A stretch of DNA of 64,000 nt from Portulaca oleracea (GCA_029582165.1 CM055881.1:26530094-26594093); one strand, 5' to 3'; shown: positions 12,683-25,378, counted from the first letter of the stretch. The notes: generated from the sequence alone by a model not told the origin. Made by a program: numbers and translations.

Positions 12683-13222
12683 CTAGTCTGGAGCCTCCGG
12701 TGTGGCTACCTCATTTGCTTTGAAGCTTTCAACCATCTTTGTGGGGCATTGGGCTTGGTAGTGACCATAAACCCGACATGTGAAGCATTTTCTACCCTTG
12801 AACTTTCGAAGATATTCCGCACTTTCCTTATGAGCTCGGGAAGATGGTTTGGGTAGCTTGGAAGTTCGACTTCCCTTGGATGAAGTCTTACTCCAAGAAT
12901 TAGGACTTCCCTTCCTAGAAGGCCATGAAGTAACCTTCTCCTCCATTCTCCTACCTTGAGAACCACCATGACGATAATCATCAAAATACCTCGAATAACC
13001 ACTATGGTGAGTTCTAGGAGACCGAGTTGAAATGGCATGATCCCTTTTCAATGACTCTAGTTGTGTAGGGGTCGTAGTGCGGAGTAAGTCACTCGTTCGA
13101 CGCTGCACTTCTAGAACCTTCTCTTTGATACGTTGAAGAGTCTCCTCGAAGGTTGGTTTGAGTTTGGGTTTAGGGGAAAAAGAGACATCATATTTGCCCG
13201 AAGCATAGAACATGGAGGCCAT
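12683..13222 (-). pseudogene. Gypsy gag C-terminal part with zinc knuckle
   Basis: A 179-codon frame starts MASMFYASGKY, is rich in basic and Ser residues, and has a CCHC knuckle CFTCRVYGHYQAQC near residues 145-158. The usual N-terminal retrotransposon gag domain is missing upstream, so this is an internally deleted gag. It stops before the protease region. Confidence 0.8.
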
Positions 13223-13613
13223 TTTTGGAGCTTAGTTTTCTTGTGGGGTGTATAATTTGAGCGGATGGAGGCTTGGGTTCTTTGTAGCTAGGAAATTTTG
13301 AAGGAGGTTTTTGCGAGGCTAGTTTTGTGGAGGAAAATGGGGTGAAACCGGCAAGGGGAATGCACCAAGAAGAACAAACCCGGATGGCACACAACCATCA
13401 CCAATAATATACACCAACAAAACAACCACTAACACAACAAATCCTCACAATCATTTCATCGAACACCTTCCGTGCACAATTTCCAACTTTTACCACAAAG
13501 CTCCAATAATACTTCCAACCATTCACTAACAATCAAGAACAACAATCACACCCAACAACAATGGATGAACACAGGGAATGGGGGTACTCAAATTGCTCAA
13601 CAATATCAATAAC

Positions 13614-16600
13614 TGTAACAACCCACCCTAAATCATAGAAATTATAGTAATTAATTTTGTTTAATTAGTTAAAATGTGTTTAGCAATTTTTATAATTTTT
13701 ACAGTTAACTAACGGTGACAGGTCTTGGAGGAAATGGCTAAGCAGTCAATAATTACCGATCGAGTTTTTTTTTTAGTGCTTTTAAAGAATACCCTATTTG
13801 GGACCTCATATTATATTTATTTTAGATCCTAGAGTTCAACTTTAAGTCGGTTCGATTATCGTTTCGATTTTTACGGCTAAACGTATTTTAGTTCAATTAC
13901 CGGTCGTTGCCCGACTTTTTAAACCGTATTAAATTGAATTCACTTTATAGTTATTATTTTACTACCATTTTCTTTTATTAAGAAGAGTTCTAGTACATTC
14001 TATTAAGGATTTTATTATTATTAATATTGTTATTGTGTTAGTTGAGGGGGTATTATATATATAGTCAAGGGGAGGCCAAGGGTCACTTTTTAGTTTGATT
14101 CAAGTGCAAACCCCTCAGCCTCTTCTCCCTCCTCTGCCCCGAGCACCTGCAGCCACCCCCCCCCTCTGATTTTCGCCGGTCGCCGGCGACATTTCCGGCC
14201 AAAATTCCGGCGGCTGTGCTCCCCTCTTCCATTTCCACACCTCCTTGTTCAATTTAATCTCCTCCTTCAAGTGGTATCACTCTTCAACCCCCATTTCCAT
14301 TGTTATATAATCTGAGTTTTGAGTTGTTTTAGTGTTGAAAATGTTATTTTCTTCTTGATTATCTTCCATTAACATGAATCTTAAAGTATAGATGTGTTTA
14401 GTTAAAATTCCATTGAGAATCCAAGTGCTTTAAAGTGAGTTTAGTGAATCTTTTGGTTGAGTTTATGCTTATGGATGGAAGGATGATGTTTTATGATTTT
14501 GCATGAGGTATGTGATGATGTTTTGGAGTTTAGATTCTGTTTAAAGGAGTTAACTAAGTGTACTTTGTCTAAATTGGGTGTTTTAAGTGAATTAGTGGAG
14601 AAAATCATGAAAAATGATGTGTGGAAGTATTGCATGTATTTGGATGTTTATGCATGTGGATTGTGTAAGGTTAGATGATGGATTTTGAGCTTAAGTTCTG
14701 GAAATTAGGAGTAATGTGATTAAATTACATTTGGGTGGATGATTAGTACAAAACTTGAATGTTTATGTGCATGCATGAAGGCCAGAACACCCCCAGTGCA
14801 TTCTGCCCAAAATTCACTTTTTATAGGAGATGGTAAATTTGTTTTTAGCCCAGATTCTTGTGTAAAAAGGTAGCCTAAGATGTTAGCTAACATCGGACTT
14901 TTGAATTTCGGATTTCCGACTTGTATAGCTCAAGTTAGAGCCAAAACCGTAAAGACATGCAATTATATACGATTTTGGAGGCAGTGACTTGTTGCACATT
15001 TTTCGTCTGTGTGGAGTTTGAATTTGAAAAAGTGTTCAACATAAGAGTTTTAGGAGACCTTGCAAGCTTTCCGAAATGGTATGGTATGCGTCAACCCGAC
15101 GTCGGGAGTGTGAGTTATAGAGCCCGGAAGAAGGGCTGCGAATTTGGAAATTTTGGGTATAATATATTGTTTTAAGTTTGAACCAAAAGTATTATAGTGA
15201 TCTTGTGAGTTGTTTTTGGAGTGTCTAAATGTAATATGGTTGTTAAGATGGAATTGATGATTGAGGACCATAGGACTTGGCTTTAGGAGACCTCGATGTC
15301 TTTTATGTTATTTGATTTTATCGTATTTTTTTTACCGAAGTCTCGCGTTTTTTTTAAAGGAAATAAAATTCGTATCGCTCTCAAAATTTTTTTTTTAAGC
15401 ATCTTTGATAGAATAAGAGTACATATTCTACGAGTATTTTTTTTCTGTCCATAAAACTCCTATGAGTTTAGAGCAAGTGCATAAATTTTATTAATTCCGT
15501 TTAAATGTCAAAACCGCACAAGGAAACATTCCGGGTTTTGCTATTTCTGTCCAGAGCCTTTTCCGAGCTCTTCCCATCCTTTTTAGCATCTGACCCAGTT
15601 GACAAACTTATAGATTATATTTTTCCCTTTCCGAAAAGTGTTCGTTCATAAAATTCCGGGTTTCCTAGCCCCGGTTATAGCCAAAATACTCTTACCTCAA
15701 AAACCTGAAATTTCTTTTACATGTGCATTTCAAATCCTTTCTATGGGACGTTACGGTCCTTTTTGTTCATAACCTTTGCACTAATTTGTAACCTTTATCG
15801 TCCTAGCTCAAATTTTCACACCGCCCCGCGCCATTCCCCAACCAGATCGTCACCAAGTTCACAGTATTTTAAAGGTACGCAAATTGTCCAACTCTTATAT
15901 TTATTCACAAGTCAAGTACAGTTTTATTGCATAGATACATTCTAATGATTTTATTGTTTTATAAGTGGTCCCGACACATAGTTCTACTGTAGCTAGAGTG
16001 AATCCTAGCATTATTTTACAGGCTCCTATTGGAGTAAGCTTGACTGGCCATGTCGATCGCTTAGCGATACCCAATCCAAACTCCCGGTCGGTTTGGGCAT
16101 GCGCGTGTGTGAGGTGCTTCGGCATCGATCGTAAGGGATACCACGTCTTATCATATGTTATATTTTCAAAGTAAAGCACAGCATATGCATAGAATTCTTA
16201 AAGTTTAAAGACTTCATTGGTTTAGCGTGTTTCTTTTTGCCCTTTCCCCGTTTTCGAAATGTTTTAAAGGCCGGCATGAAAAATCGTTTTAAAAACGGTT
16301 TTACATGTTGGAGGTTTGTGTAATGAGTGTTTCCCCCACTCACTTTTGCGATGTTTTATTGTTTTGTTTTAGGTGGTCCGAGCTCCACAGAAAAGGGAAA
16401 GGACGTACAGAAGTGTAGTTTACTCCCTAAAGTGAAAGGTAGACTTTTGCGTCGTACAGGGTTACTTATAAAGCAAGTGATAGTGGTGTATGGAGATATA
16501 TAAGGATCTATAAGCGTGTGAGTCTATGTGAGTTTATGTACTGTTAAAGTTAAGCATTTGTGGCTTTTGTAAACTCCTTTATGTATGGGGACGTGTTGGT

Positions 16601-16771
16601 GAATGCGGTTCAGTTGTGGTTTTGGTTGTCATTGGTTGTGTGCTTGGTTGGTTGGTTTTGCCTTGTCCTTAGTGGGACGGCGGTAGCGCCTCAGGCCGTT
16701 ATCCGCTGCGCTAATCATGTGATTACCGTAATGTTTCGGTAATTGTGTGATTAAGGTTTTGGGGCGTTACA
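13614..16771. repeat. Nested large solo LTR (Gypsy, probably Tekay/Del type), 3.16 kb
   Basis: The segment begins TGTAACAACCC and ends GGGGCGTTACA, interrupts the 5' leader of the surrounding Gypsy element, and is flanked by near-identical 5-mers (ATAAC at 13609-13613 and ACAAC at 16772-16776). Its ends and a CGGTAGCGCC block near 16681 match the 25379-27561 LTR, which sits next to Gypsy 3' internal sequence. No second LTR or internal region is present, so it is best read as a solo LTR left by recombination. Frames inside it are not genes. Confidence 0.75.
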
Positions 16772-16868
16772 ACAACACCAAGAACACCAAAAATAACCAC
16801 CAAATATTAACAAGAACAATTCCGGACACAAACAATAAATATCCAACAAACTATGAGTTCTATGCCTA

Positions 16869-16880
16869 GCTCTGATACCA
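16869..16880 (-). other. Primer binding site of the Gypsy element
   Basis: The minus strand reads TGGTATCAGAGC two bases from the end of the 5' LTR, a perfect match to the initiator tRNA-Met 3' end. Confidence 0.92.
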
Positions 16881-16882
16881 AA

Positions 16883-17815
16883 TGGAGCGTGGACGATGCG
16901 GAAGCCTAAGGTCTAAACAAACATGTGGATGATGGAAATCCACCCATAGAACTCATAAACACTATGAACCAATTTTTAGGGTTTTTGGATTAATGGAGAT
17001 AAACATGAAATTAAAAGATATGGACAATTCTAAAGAGAGAAATCTCACCAAATTGAACTTAGATGTTCAAACTCTTGTACAAGGATCTCCCACATGCAAA
17101 GAGTATTGAATCACACAAGAAATCTCACAAAGAGTGTAGGATAACCACCCACTCACAAAGAAGAGAATTCACCAAGCAACTTCAACCCAAAGGATTAACT
17201 TCATTGATTAGGGTTTGAAAAACCACAATTACAACACTCTTCAATTGAGAGGATTTTTCTTGAGTCTAGCTCCTAAACATTCATCATCAAAAACTATATT
17301 GAAAAACAAGCTAAAGGGGTATTTATACTAATGGGGGGTAAAACATTAAAACATAACATTTAACACCAAAGACAGGCGAAGGCAGCATCCGAACAAGGGG
17401 GTCACGGGTGCCACGGGATTTGTCACGGGCGTGACCGAAATCGGGCACAACAGCGTCTTCCGGGCAGAATAATGACTCGGGCGAGTCACAAGACGACTCG
17501 GGCGCGACTGTCTTCTGGGCAGCTGTTCCCTGCCGACTTCAAATGCGCATAACTTCTTCATCCGGACTCCGTTTTAAACCCGTAAAATATCGATGGAAAT
17601 TTCTCGCTGTGTATTTTAAGATCCCAAAATTTGAGACCCATTGGAATTATATTGAAGGAGTTATGATCAAAAATGTGAAGGCATACGCATTTCTAGCCTT
17701 TGAACGCCTTCACTGCCTTGTGTTTATTCTTGCCGATGTTTCCGAAGCCCCTTAGAAGGCTCGGGAATGGTCCGATAGAGATGAACCAAAAGTGAACCGA
17801 TCCCCATACGGTTCA
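16883..17815 (-). repeat. 5' LTR of the Gypsy element
   Basis: This 933-bp direct repeat of 10696-11592 starts TGGAGCGTGGACGATGCGG and ends in CCATACGGTTCA in plus reading. It is slightly longer than the 3' copy because of small indels around 17500-17640. Confidence 0.92.
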
Positions 17816-17820
17816 AAATC

Positions 17821-18650
17821 ACTTACCCATATGATTGGCTTTGGCATACAATGTCCCCATGATCATGAAACTCGATCATCGTGTCAATCCTACATGCTAA
17901 TTGATTACAACCATCACTGTCCCGACATGATGACACAATTAGGAATTCGGTTGACTATTGACCAAGTCTGGCAATACCAAGTTCACCAAATGAGGTCTCA
18001 TAAGAATGGACATCATCCGAACTTCCCATTTTGGATATGCCAACCTTTTAGACGTTCTTTCATTTCTAAACCACAATTAAACAGAATATTTAAAATTTTA
18101 TCAATGAATAAAATTTCTTTACAACTCGAGAACAGTATAATCATGAGACATATGTCCGGCGCATCACCAATGTGATTACGACTCACGACCTATTTATACA
18201 AGAGAACTAAATCATACGCATTCTCTAATGCGTCTCAAGACCTATTGCCTAAGCATAACTATTATGTTGAGTTGAACATAACCAGTATGCTTAGCATGCG
18301 ATAGGGGTTTAATGTTGCGACATTCACATCAATATGAACCTTGCACACCTTAACCTTTCCATGTTCGAACATCTTTCGAATGATGTTATGTCCACGGAAA
18401 ACGTGTATAGATCTATCATGCGCACTAGGTTCCTTAACCCATGCGATAGGCCCATTATTCAAACAATAGAGGTCTGTGCTTTCACTACGCTAAGTTGGCT
18501 ACCTAAACAGTACTTCAATGAACTCTTCCATTTACATGGCTACCAAAACAGCTTCATAAGGCCGATGTACTCACCCTTCTGTGTAGAATTTGTAAAAGGT
18601 CTTGCTTAGAACTCATCCAAGTCACTACTCCTTAAATTAGATAGAAAATG
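17821..18650 (-). repeat. Right part of the older LTR-like repeat
   Basis: This joins to 9316-10695 across the Gypsy insertion. The 127-codon open frame at 17792-18175 has no recognisable domain and begins inside the Gypsy LTR, so it is not a gene. The outer right boundary is not clear. Confidence 0.45.
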
Positions 18651-18779
18651 CATCCATATAGCCTCTGAGAACCATCTTAATCCATGAAGTGGTGTCGGTA
18701 CCTTTTTTCAATTCGTTTCACTCAAGTACGGATGACATCAAGAATTAAAGACTTAGAGCTATAATTTTATCGGGGTCCG

Positions 18780-20322
18780 AGTTTGTCAAGGACAAGCTCA
18801 GTCATCCTTTGGGTTAACCAAGGAGGGGCCTACTAGGATGGTTGTACTAGGAGCTAATAAGTGAGTGAAGTTTGAGTTTTTAGATGTTAAAGGTTGGTTC
18901 AAGCTTGGGGCTAAACATGGGTAGGAATAAGGGAGGAAAATAGGAAGGAGAAGACAAGTGCAGACAGCACCATCGTGCGACCGGTCTTTGAAGAAACAAA
19001 AAATAGGCATCTACAGACTGCACAATTGTGCTCTTCATCCACATGATCGTGCGTTTTCCCTCTTTCTTCCAGTTGTTGGTGGACTTTGGGTCACGATCTT
19101 GCCAATCCTTAGCAAGACCGTGACACCCCCTCTTAGAGGGGCGCACGATCGTGCCATATGTCAACACGATCGTGCCTTTTGTGCGAGCTGGTGAGTTTTG
19201 GTAGAATTTTGAAGATGACACGATCATGCCATCCATCAGCCCCATCGTGTTATGTCTGCAAGCTGGGAGAATTTAAAACGCCTGAGCACAATTCGACGAT
19301 GGCACGATCGTTCCACCTGCTATTTCAGCATAATCACCTATCTTCTAATTTTCTTGGGCATCTTTTAATCCCCGATGTAATAGCCTTTGTACCTCCATTA
19401 ATGTTCAGCTGAATACCTCTAATTAGGTCATTTTGTAATAGGTGAATCTTAGCCCTTGATTGTAGAGTTTTGGGTTGATTCGATTGTATATTTCTTGGGG
19501 AAGGCTCCAACCCCTTTGCCCTTTAAGCTTAGCTTAGGGAAGAAAGATATCAACTTTTGATGATGAGTGAATGACATTTTTGACACTAATTCAGAAATGT
19601 CTCTAAAATCTTATTACTTTATCTAGATTTTCTATGATTTGGTAGTGTTTTAAATCATTCCTTTATTGATTTTGTGGTGATTAATCTTTATCAAGATCAT
19701 GGTGGAACGTTCAGCTCTTGGGTAGTGATTAGCTTTATCCCCAAGTTCATATCCTTAAAAATCATTGGTTATTGTTATTGTTTTGGATTCAAGTTCATCA
19801 CTATTTTGCAATATCATCCTTTCATTCACTTAGCTTTTCTCATTATTGGAGTTGATCAATCGATCAAGTCTTTTGGCAATCCTCTATGTTATCTCCCAAT
19901 CTTCATGCTTAACATGGTCCATTTCGTATGAGAGCATCCATGTTTTGTATCTTCTTAAGGTATTGCTTTATTGATCATTTTTTTATTTTGTGTACATCAT
20001 TTTGGGTTTTGATTGAGTGTTCTATTTTGTAGTCGTAATCCTTTGTTTTTGCATCAATAGAAGTTGGGTATTTAATGTTTGTGATTAAGTGTGATATACT
20101 TGTTATCATGTGTTTTGGGCACCCTCGCTCCCTTTGCAAATTTAAAGTTTGGGTGTTGGATTGTTCTTGGTGAATGTTGTGATTGGGGGATTGTGATATT
20201 TGGATTCTTTGGGAGTTGGTGCTTGTTGGATCATTGTGCTTGTGTTGTGGTTTTTGTTCTGTCTATTTGGATTTCCCTATTGTCTCTCTTGTGCAAAAAT
20301 TACAAAGAACCCTTAGCCAAAT
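18780..20322. repeat. LTR-like repeat with a cluster of CACGATCGTG motifs
   Basis: At 18970-19310 the 10-bp palindrome CACGATCGTG or a close variant occurs about nine times (exact near 19145 and 19162; variants such as CACGATCATG and CACAATTGTG). The surrounding DNA lacks gene-like frames and resembles LTR or untranslated DNA of large plant Gypsy elements. I found no primer site, so classification is tentative. Confidence 0.45.
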
Positions 20323-20935
20323 TGGAGGGGATAACCTAGGGCTTATGCAAAATCACGTGGATGATGGAAATCCACCCATAGAACTCATAAACATCAACAA
20401 TAAATATTTTTAGGGTATGGGGTTCTTGTTGACAAACAGTAAATTAGAACAAGAATTAAAGGATATTGATAATTCTCAAGAGTTTAAACTCACCAAATCT
20501 AACTAAGATGTTCAATAACTTGCACAAGAATCTCCCACAAGCAAAGAAACCTACTTATTAAAAAATAGAAAAACTAGGCAAATTACAACACCTAGCTTGA
20601 AAGGGCCATAACTCGACTTCTCGACATCTTATGGACTTGGTTCTTAACTTTCTGAAAGCTTCAAAGAGTCTACTACAACTCTCATGTTGATTACAAAACC
20701 TAGATCACACTCAAAAGGGTCTAAAAACAACAACAAACAGATAAGTCCAAATTTGACACATCCATGTTCCGTTGTCTATAACTCGGGCTATACACCTCGA
20801 ACACTCAAACTACAAAATTCCTACTAAAGATAATTCATGGAGGGACACCTTTTATTTGTGAAAACCATCTACACAATTAATCGTGGATATTTAAAGACGA
20901 CACAATGAATCTGTCTCAAACCCGATTGGTTTTAA
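20323..20935 (-). repeat. Diverged solo or truncated LTR related to the 10.7/16.9-kb LTRs
   Basis: From about 20354 the sequence follows the Gypsy LTRs (GTGGATGATGGAAATCCACC, then shared blocks such as CTTGCACAAGRATCTCCCAC) with many differences. It begins with TGGAG like them, but the far end is too diverged to place exactly. No internal region or partner LTR is next to it. Confidence 0.7.
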
Positions 20936-21061
20936 CTTGTATTGCAAACCCTAACTCTAATAAACTCAACCCAAGATCCTATGTTTGACATTCTAACACC
21001 CAATCGAGACAAGGAGACATCTTATAGGCCTTATAACACAACCACAACCACACTCACACTT

Positions 21062-21062
21062 A

Positions 21063-21129
<67 letters not shown>
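21062..21129. repeat. TA dinucleotide microsatellite
   Basis: An uninterrupted (TA)n run of about 33 units. The Tyr-Ile repeat frame across it is an artefact. Confidence 0.98.
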
Positions 21130-21131
<2 letters not shown>

Positions 21132-21355
21132 TATTCTTCCAAAATAACCATTTTAACTCACTGTAATGGAAACCCAACCTTACTCTAGGGAAAACTAGTC
21201 ATAAAGGAGCACTAAACTGGATATATGTAGTACATTTACTTACTTAGGAGGATGAGTTGTCGCTATTAATGGAATTCACCTATTTGAATATTAGAGTGGT
21301 GTCACTCTAAAAAAGAGTTTTATTAGATTTTAACTCTTGCGCATATTAAGAAAAC

Positions 21356-21592
21356 CAGCCAATGAGTTAGTAGCTCACTTGGCCTGAATGTGACCTTCCA
21401 TCTTGGAGGTCATGAGATCGATTCCTATGGCTTGCAAGTCTCCTTGTGTGGAGATGAGCAGGGTCATGAACAAGTCTTTGGGCTTGGGTTTAGGTGTCCC
21501 CCCTCCTCCATGGGTCATTAAGTCCAATTGGTGTACCTCTGAGATAGCTAGAGACCCAATTTGGATGACCCGAATTTACCCTTGTAAAAAAA
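21356..21592 (+). mobile_element. tRNA-derived SINE with 13-bp target duplication
   Basis: The head contains an A-box-like segment (TTAGTAGCTCACTTGG, about 21367-21383) and, about 35 bp on, a B-box-like GAGATCGATTCC (about 21412-21423), the internal RNA polymerase III promoter of tRNA-derived SINEs. The 3' end is TTGTAAAAAAA. Direct repeats ATATTAAGAAAAC (21343-21355) and ATATTAAGGAAAC (21593-21605) flank it, 12 of 13 identical, as expected of LINE-mediated insertion. Confidence 0.85.
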
Positions 21593-21949
21593 ATATTAAG
21601 GAAACTAGTATGAGTACATTGCCATAATAGTGTTACAATGATAGGATTCTTTTGAAATAAGGATACGATATGGTGTTGTGTGAAATTGCTTCGTTAAGAT
21701 TTTGAGTCAGTTAAACTAATTGACGGTGTAATCATATGATACATCCAAATATGCGGTATCACAACTTTTACTAACTAGTCAGTAGAGAGCGCGCAACTAT
21801 ATTATATGATAGAACATTATTAGAGAAAGGAAATAAAGAAAAAGAAAATATTCCGTATAAACTTCAATTTAAATGCGTGTAAAGTTTTGAAAATTGTTTG
21901 AAAAATTTTCAAAATTTTACACATCTTTCCAACACTTTGCCAACCAATA

Positions 21950-22690
21950 TTTACAAAAAACTTACATAACCTAAATCAACCATCCAAAGAACAAAGTAAA
22001 TTAAATAATAAAATTATAGAATAAACGTCCAAGTGGGTAAATTCATTAAATGTCATATGAACAATACCAACAACACTTAAAGCTAAGTAAAATAAGTGCA
22101 AAGTTCTAACGTAGGCATTAAGCAACGAAAAGGTTAAATAATAAAATAATTAAGTCATAAAATAAACTTTCAACTTGGGAGTATTTGCTAAAATAACATT
22201 CGAACAGTAGTACTCTTTGTATTTTGAATAGTAAAAGTATATGTAAAATTTTTATTTAAGGATTTAAATAAAATGAAAACAAATAACAAAAATGCTAGAA
22301 AATAACCCCTAAAGTTTAACAAAATTACCAAAATGCAATTGGAATAGTAAATGTGCATTCATATAGTTTTTAATATTTAAGGATTAAGGATTTAAGGATT
22401 GAAATAATGAAAACAAAATAATGTAAAGCTTAGAAAATAACTCCTAAAGCTTAACAAAAATTATAAAAATGCAATTGGAATAATTAATGGGTATTTATGA
22501 TTTTTAATATTTAAGAAGTTAAAGGATTTAGGTAATTAAAAAAACTAAAATAAAATAGTAGTAGGTAAGAGCTTAGAACAAGGATTCAAGTTGTAGAAAT
22601 TTACCATGTTGCCATTTGAATAGTGGTGAATAGCAATTTGAATAGTAAAGTTGCATCTAGGCTTTTTAATGTTAAAGGACTTGTGGGGGA
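21950..22690. repeat. Degenerate tandem repeat, period about 137 bp
   Basis: Related blocks recur at about 22052, 22198, 22335, 22471 and 22611, marked by variants of GCAATTGGAATAGTAA and of GAAAATAACYCCTAAAGYTTA. Spacings are 136-146 bp. The units are strongly diverged, so this is an old array. Confidence 0.75.
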
Positions 22691-22699
22691 TTTTTAAAA

Positions 22700-24233
22700 A
22701 GTTAGTGAAAATAACAATGTGTTTAAAAGTTAAAGAATATCATGGGCTTATGAATAAATAGATCATGGAGTAGCCTAATCAATGCTTGCATAAAGGTTGA
22801 ATGGGAAGTATGGAACCGCACATGCATATATGCACTCAGTGTGGGTTGTAGGGCACTAAAGGCACCTTTAACACTTATTAGGCGTACTTGACACTTCGCA
22901 CTTGAGCTTTGAGTATATAATATAATTATCACATTTAATTTTTTTAATTTTTTTTTAATAAATTAACTTAAAATTGTTAAATAGTTGGACAGAACTTTAC
23001 TGTCAATAACAGTCAATTCTATCCAATCATATCTGGAGAGAAGATTTGTAAGAGATTTGATTATTCAAGAAATCAATCTAGGAAGCTTTATTAGATCCTA
23101 GATACACGATTTTACGTAAGTGTTGAATTTTATGTTAAAAATAGTAATCTAATCATGCCTCAAGTATAAAATCCAATTTCAGTATTTCTAATAGACAGAA
23201 TTTTGTAACATTCTATAGAATATATGACTACTTTAGGGGGAAAAAAATAAGTAAACTCTTAAAATTGTGGAAAATCTCAGGAAAAATCAAGCCAAATGTG
23301 ACGATTACATATGGGGCACTCTGATAAACATTGGCCAAAACACACGATCAGCTGAACCCTTTGAGCATATGCAAGTTCAAGTCTTAACAAATTGACTATA
23401 GTGGATATATTATCGATAATACTTGATTGTTTGTACGAGGAATACCTTGGCTACCATATTATTACTAACCTTGTTTTCTGATAGGCAAATACAACAACAA
23501 ATTGACTATATAGGTTTGGGCATTTGATAACAAATGTTGTTAGTTGTAGTTTATGCGTTCTTTCGTTATTAGGTTAAATTCAATGGTGTTACTTAAGTAA
23601 TATCAATGGTCTATCAAATTTATGGGTAAATAGAATTTACCAGTTTTAACCTAAATTTAACAAAACTTACCAAAAATTACTAAAGTTTAAAATAAAAAAA
23701 TAATTTTGATATAATAGAATAAATTTGATAAAAGTTACCAAAATTTATCAAAATTTAACTTTTACCCAATGATTTTTATTCACAAATTTTACAAACAAGT
23801 GTTACTTAGACAACAAGAAGTCGCCTAAGGCTATGACCGTAGATAAATGAGAATGACAATATTCAAATGAGGTTGTATATGAAGTCACTTGTAATGCTTG
23901 ATCATTTAAATATAAAAAACAAAAAAAATATATAAAAAAGAAAGTAATTTTCATTTTATTATCTTCTCTCCTCTTTCCTATTTTACTCGTTTCTTTCTTT
24001 CTCTGGTTCACTTTCACCCTATCCCATCAAATATTTTCTCTGTAAAATCACTCGTTGAACATAGACGCTATTAGCAATGGACAATGGTGTTCAAAAATAC
24101 CAAGAATGGAGGAGAGAGAATACGGAAAAAAAAGAAAAATAAAAAAAAGAGACATACTTGGATATGTTCAGGCGTTCTTGAGAATCGAGGAGAGAGGTAG
24201 AGAGAACTAGAACAGAGAAAATATCAAACAAAA
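22700..24233. other. AT-rich intergenic DNA
   Basis: No gene recognised. A short direct repeat (GTGTTACTTA) occurs at about 23588 and 23799. Frames in this interval are short and without domains. Confidence 0.5.
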
Positions 24234-24242
24234 TTTATTTTA

Positions 24243-24580
24243 GCTCAAAATAATCCGGAGTTAAAGTGAGTGGTTGAAAATAATTCAAACTGATTTTTTG
24301 GCTGAGAATGTGTCAAACTTTTTACCTATTTACTCTAACTTAACACCTTTGAAAAATTCAAAAACACAATGGGTTAATATGGGGTTCATTCCGTTTATAT
24401 TATTTTCAGTCAAGTCCAAACTTTTCAAGGGCGCCAAGTCAGCTTTGCGATGTCGAAATTCACATCTGGTTTAGTCAGAGCAAATAGGTTAAAAGTTTGA
24501 CACATTCTCAACCAAAAGTTCAGTTTGGGTTATTTTCAGCCACTCACCTTTGATTTCAAATTATTTTGAGGCAAAAACCC
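24243..24580. mobile_element. Mutator-like MITE, 338 bp, 9-bp target duplication
   Basis: Inverted arms of about 110 bp share GCTCAAAATAATCC, GAGTGGYTGAAAATAA and GAGAATGTGTCAAACTTTT. TTTATTTTA occurs at 24234-24242 and again at 24581-24589. The right end reads GCAAAAACCC, like the copy at 36743-37725, but the matching nine terminal bases at the left end are absent, so the left terminus appears trimmed. Confidence 0.8.
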
Positions 24581-25378
24581 TTTATTTTATTTTTTCTTTT
24601 CTTTTCTTTTTTGTATTATTTTAATAATTATATATTAGTCATTCCCCACTCAATTCCTCAACTCATTTTTCACCATTAACAATACTCATTTTCCACTGCC
24701 TATTAAAATAATACTGAACATACTATTCATATATGTTAGGGATGGGATTCAGATCTGATTGCCAGTTGTTAGTCAGTTGGTAGGGTGTAAAATAGAGTCA
24801 TATGCAGCGGAAGGAAATACAACAAATTTGAATCTCTATCCTAACAAGTGGTATCATAGCTAGGTTTAATCAGATTCAAATCCTACCGGAGTCATGTTAA
24901 ATTCCTTCAAGAGTCGGATACAGCCAGATTCAGTCAAATTCCTATCTTACCGGAGTCAAGTAAAATTCCTTCAGAGCTGGATACAACCAGATTCAATAAA
25001 CTTCTAATCCTGCCGGAGTTAGGTCAAATTCCTTCAGAGCCGGGTTCAATCAAATTCAGGATGAAGTCAGAATTTGGTTATTAGATTTGGGGTGATACAG
25101 TGTTGTTAGCAGGATGACGTCGAGAAGTTCGTTGGCAAGATAAATTTCAGGTTCTTTGTCGGTAATCGAAGAATTTGTTCCAAGGTTAAGATTGTAGGGT
25201 TAATGGCCCAAATTCTCTTAGACTCATTATTTGGCAAGTTTCCTAAACCTGTTTATACTCCAAGTTATTGGTTGTGTAAAACCCCAAGTTTTCGGTTAGC
25301 TGCTCTGTTAGTTAGTTAGCTCACCCGATAGGCCTAAGTTTAAGTTTCGAGGACGAAACTTCTTTAAGTGGGGAATGA

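Larger units (their letters stand above)
10696..17815 (-). mobile_element. Non-autonomous Ty3/Gypsy element, 7.1 kb, AAATC target duplication
   Basis: Two direct LTRs (10696-11592 and 16883-17815) enclose a tRNA-Met primer site, remnants of gag and protease, and a nested solo LTR. Perfect 5-bp duplications AAATC flank it at 10691-10695 and 17816-17820. Without the nested insertion the internal region is only about 2.1 kb and has no reverse transcriptase, RNase H or integrase, so it could only have moved with proteins from elsewhere. The LTRs are clearly similar but differ by substitutions and small indels, so the insertion is not very recent. Confidence 0.93.

Noticed and set aside
13614..16771. 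TIR DNA transposon because both ends look inverted (TGTAAC...GTTACA)
   Set aside because: The ends fit Gypsy LTR termini, the same termini adjoin a Gypsy polypurine tract at 25.37 kb, and flanking duplications are about 5 bp.
17792..18175. 127-codon plus-strand frame
   Set aside because: It starts in the Gypsy LTR and runs across the insertion junction into an LTR-like repeat; no domain.
23586..23810. Possible small LTR-type element from direct GTGTTACTTA repeats 211 bp apart
   Set aside because: Only about 12 bp match, with no TG...CA ends, primer site or target duplication.
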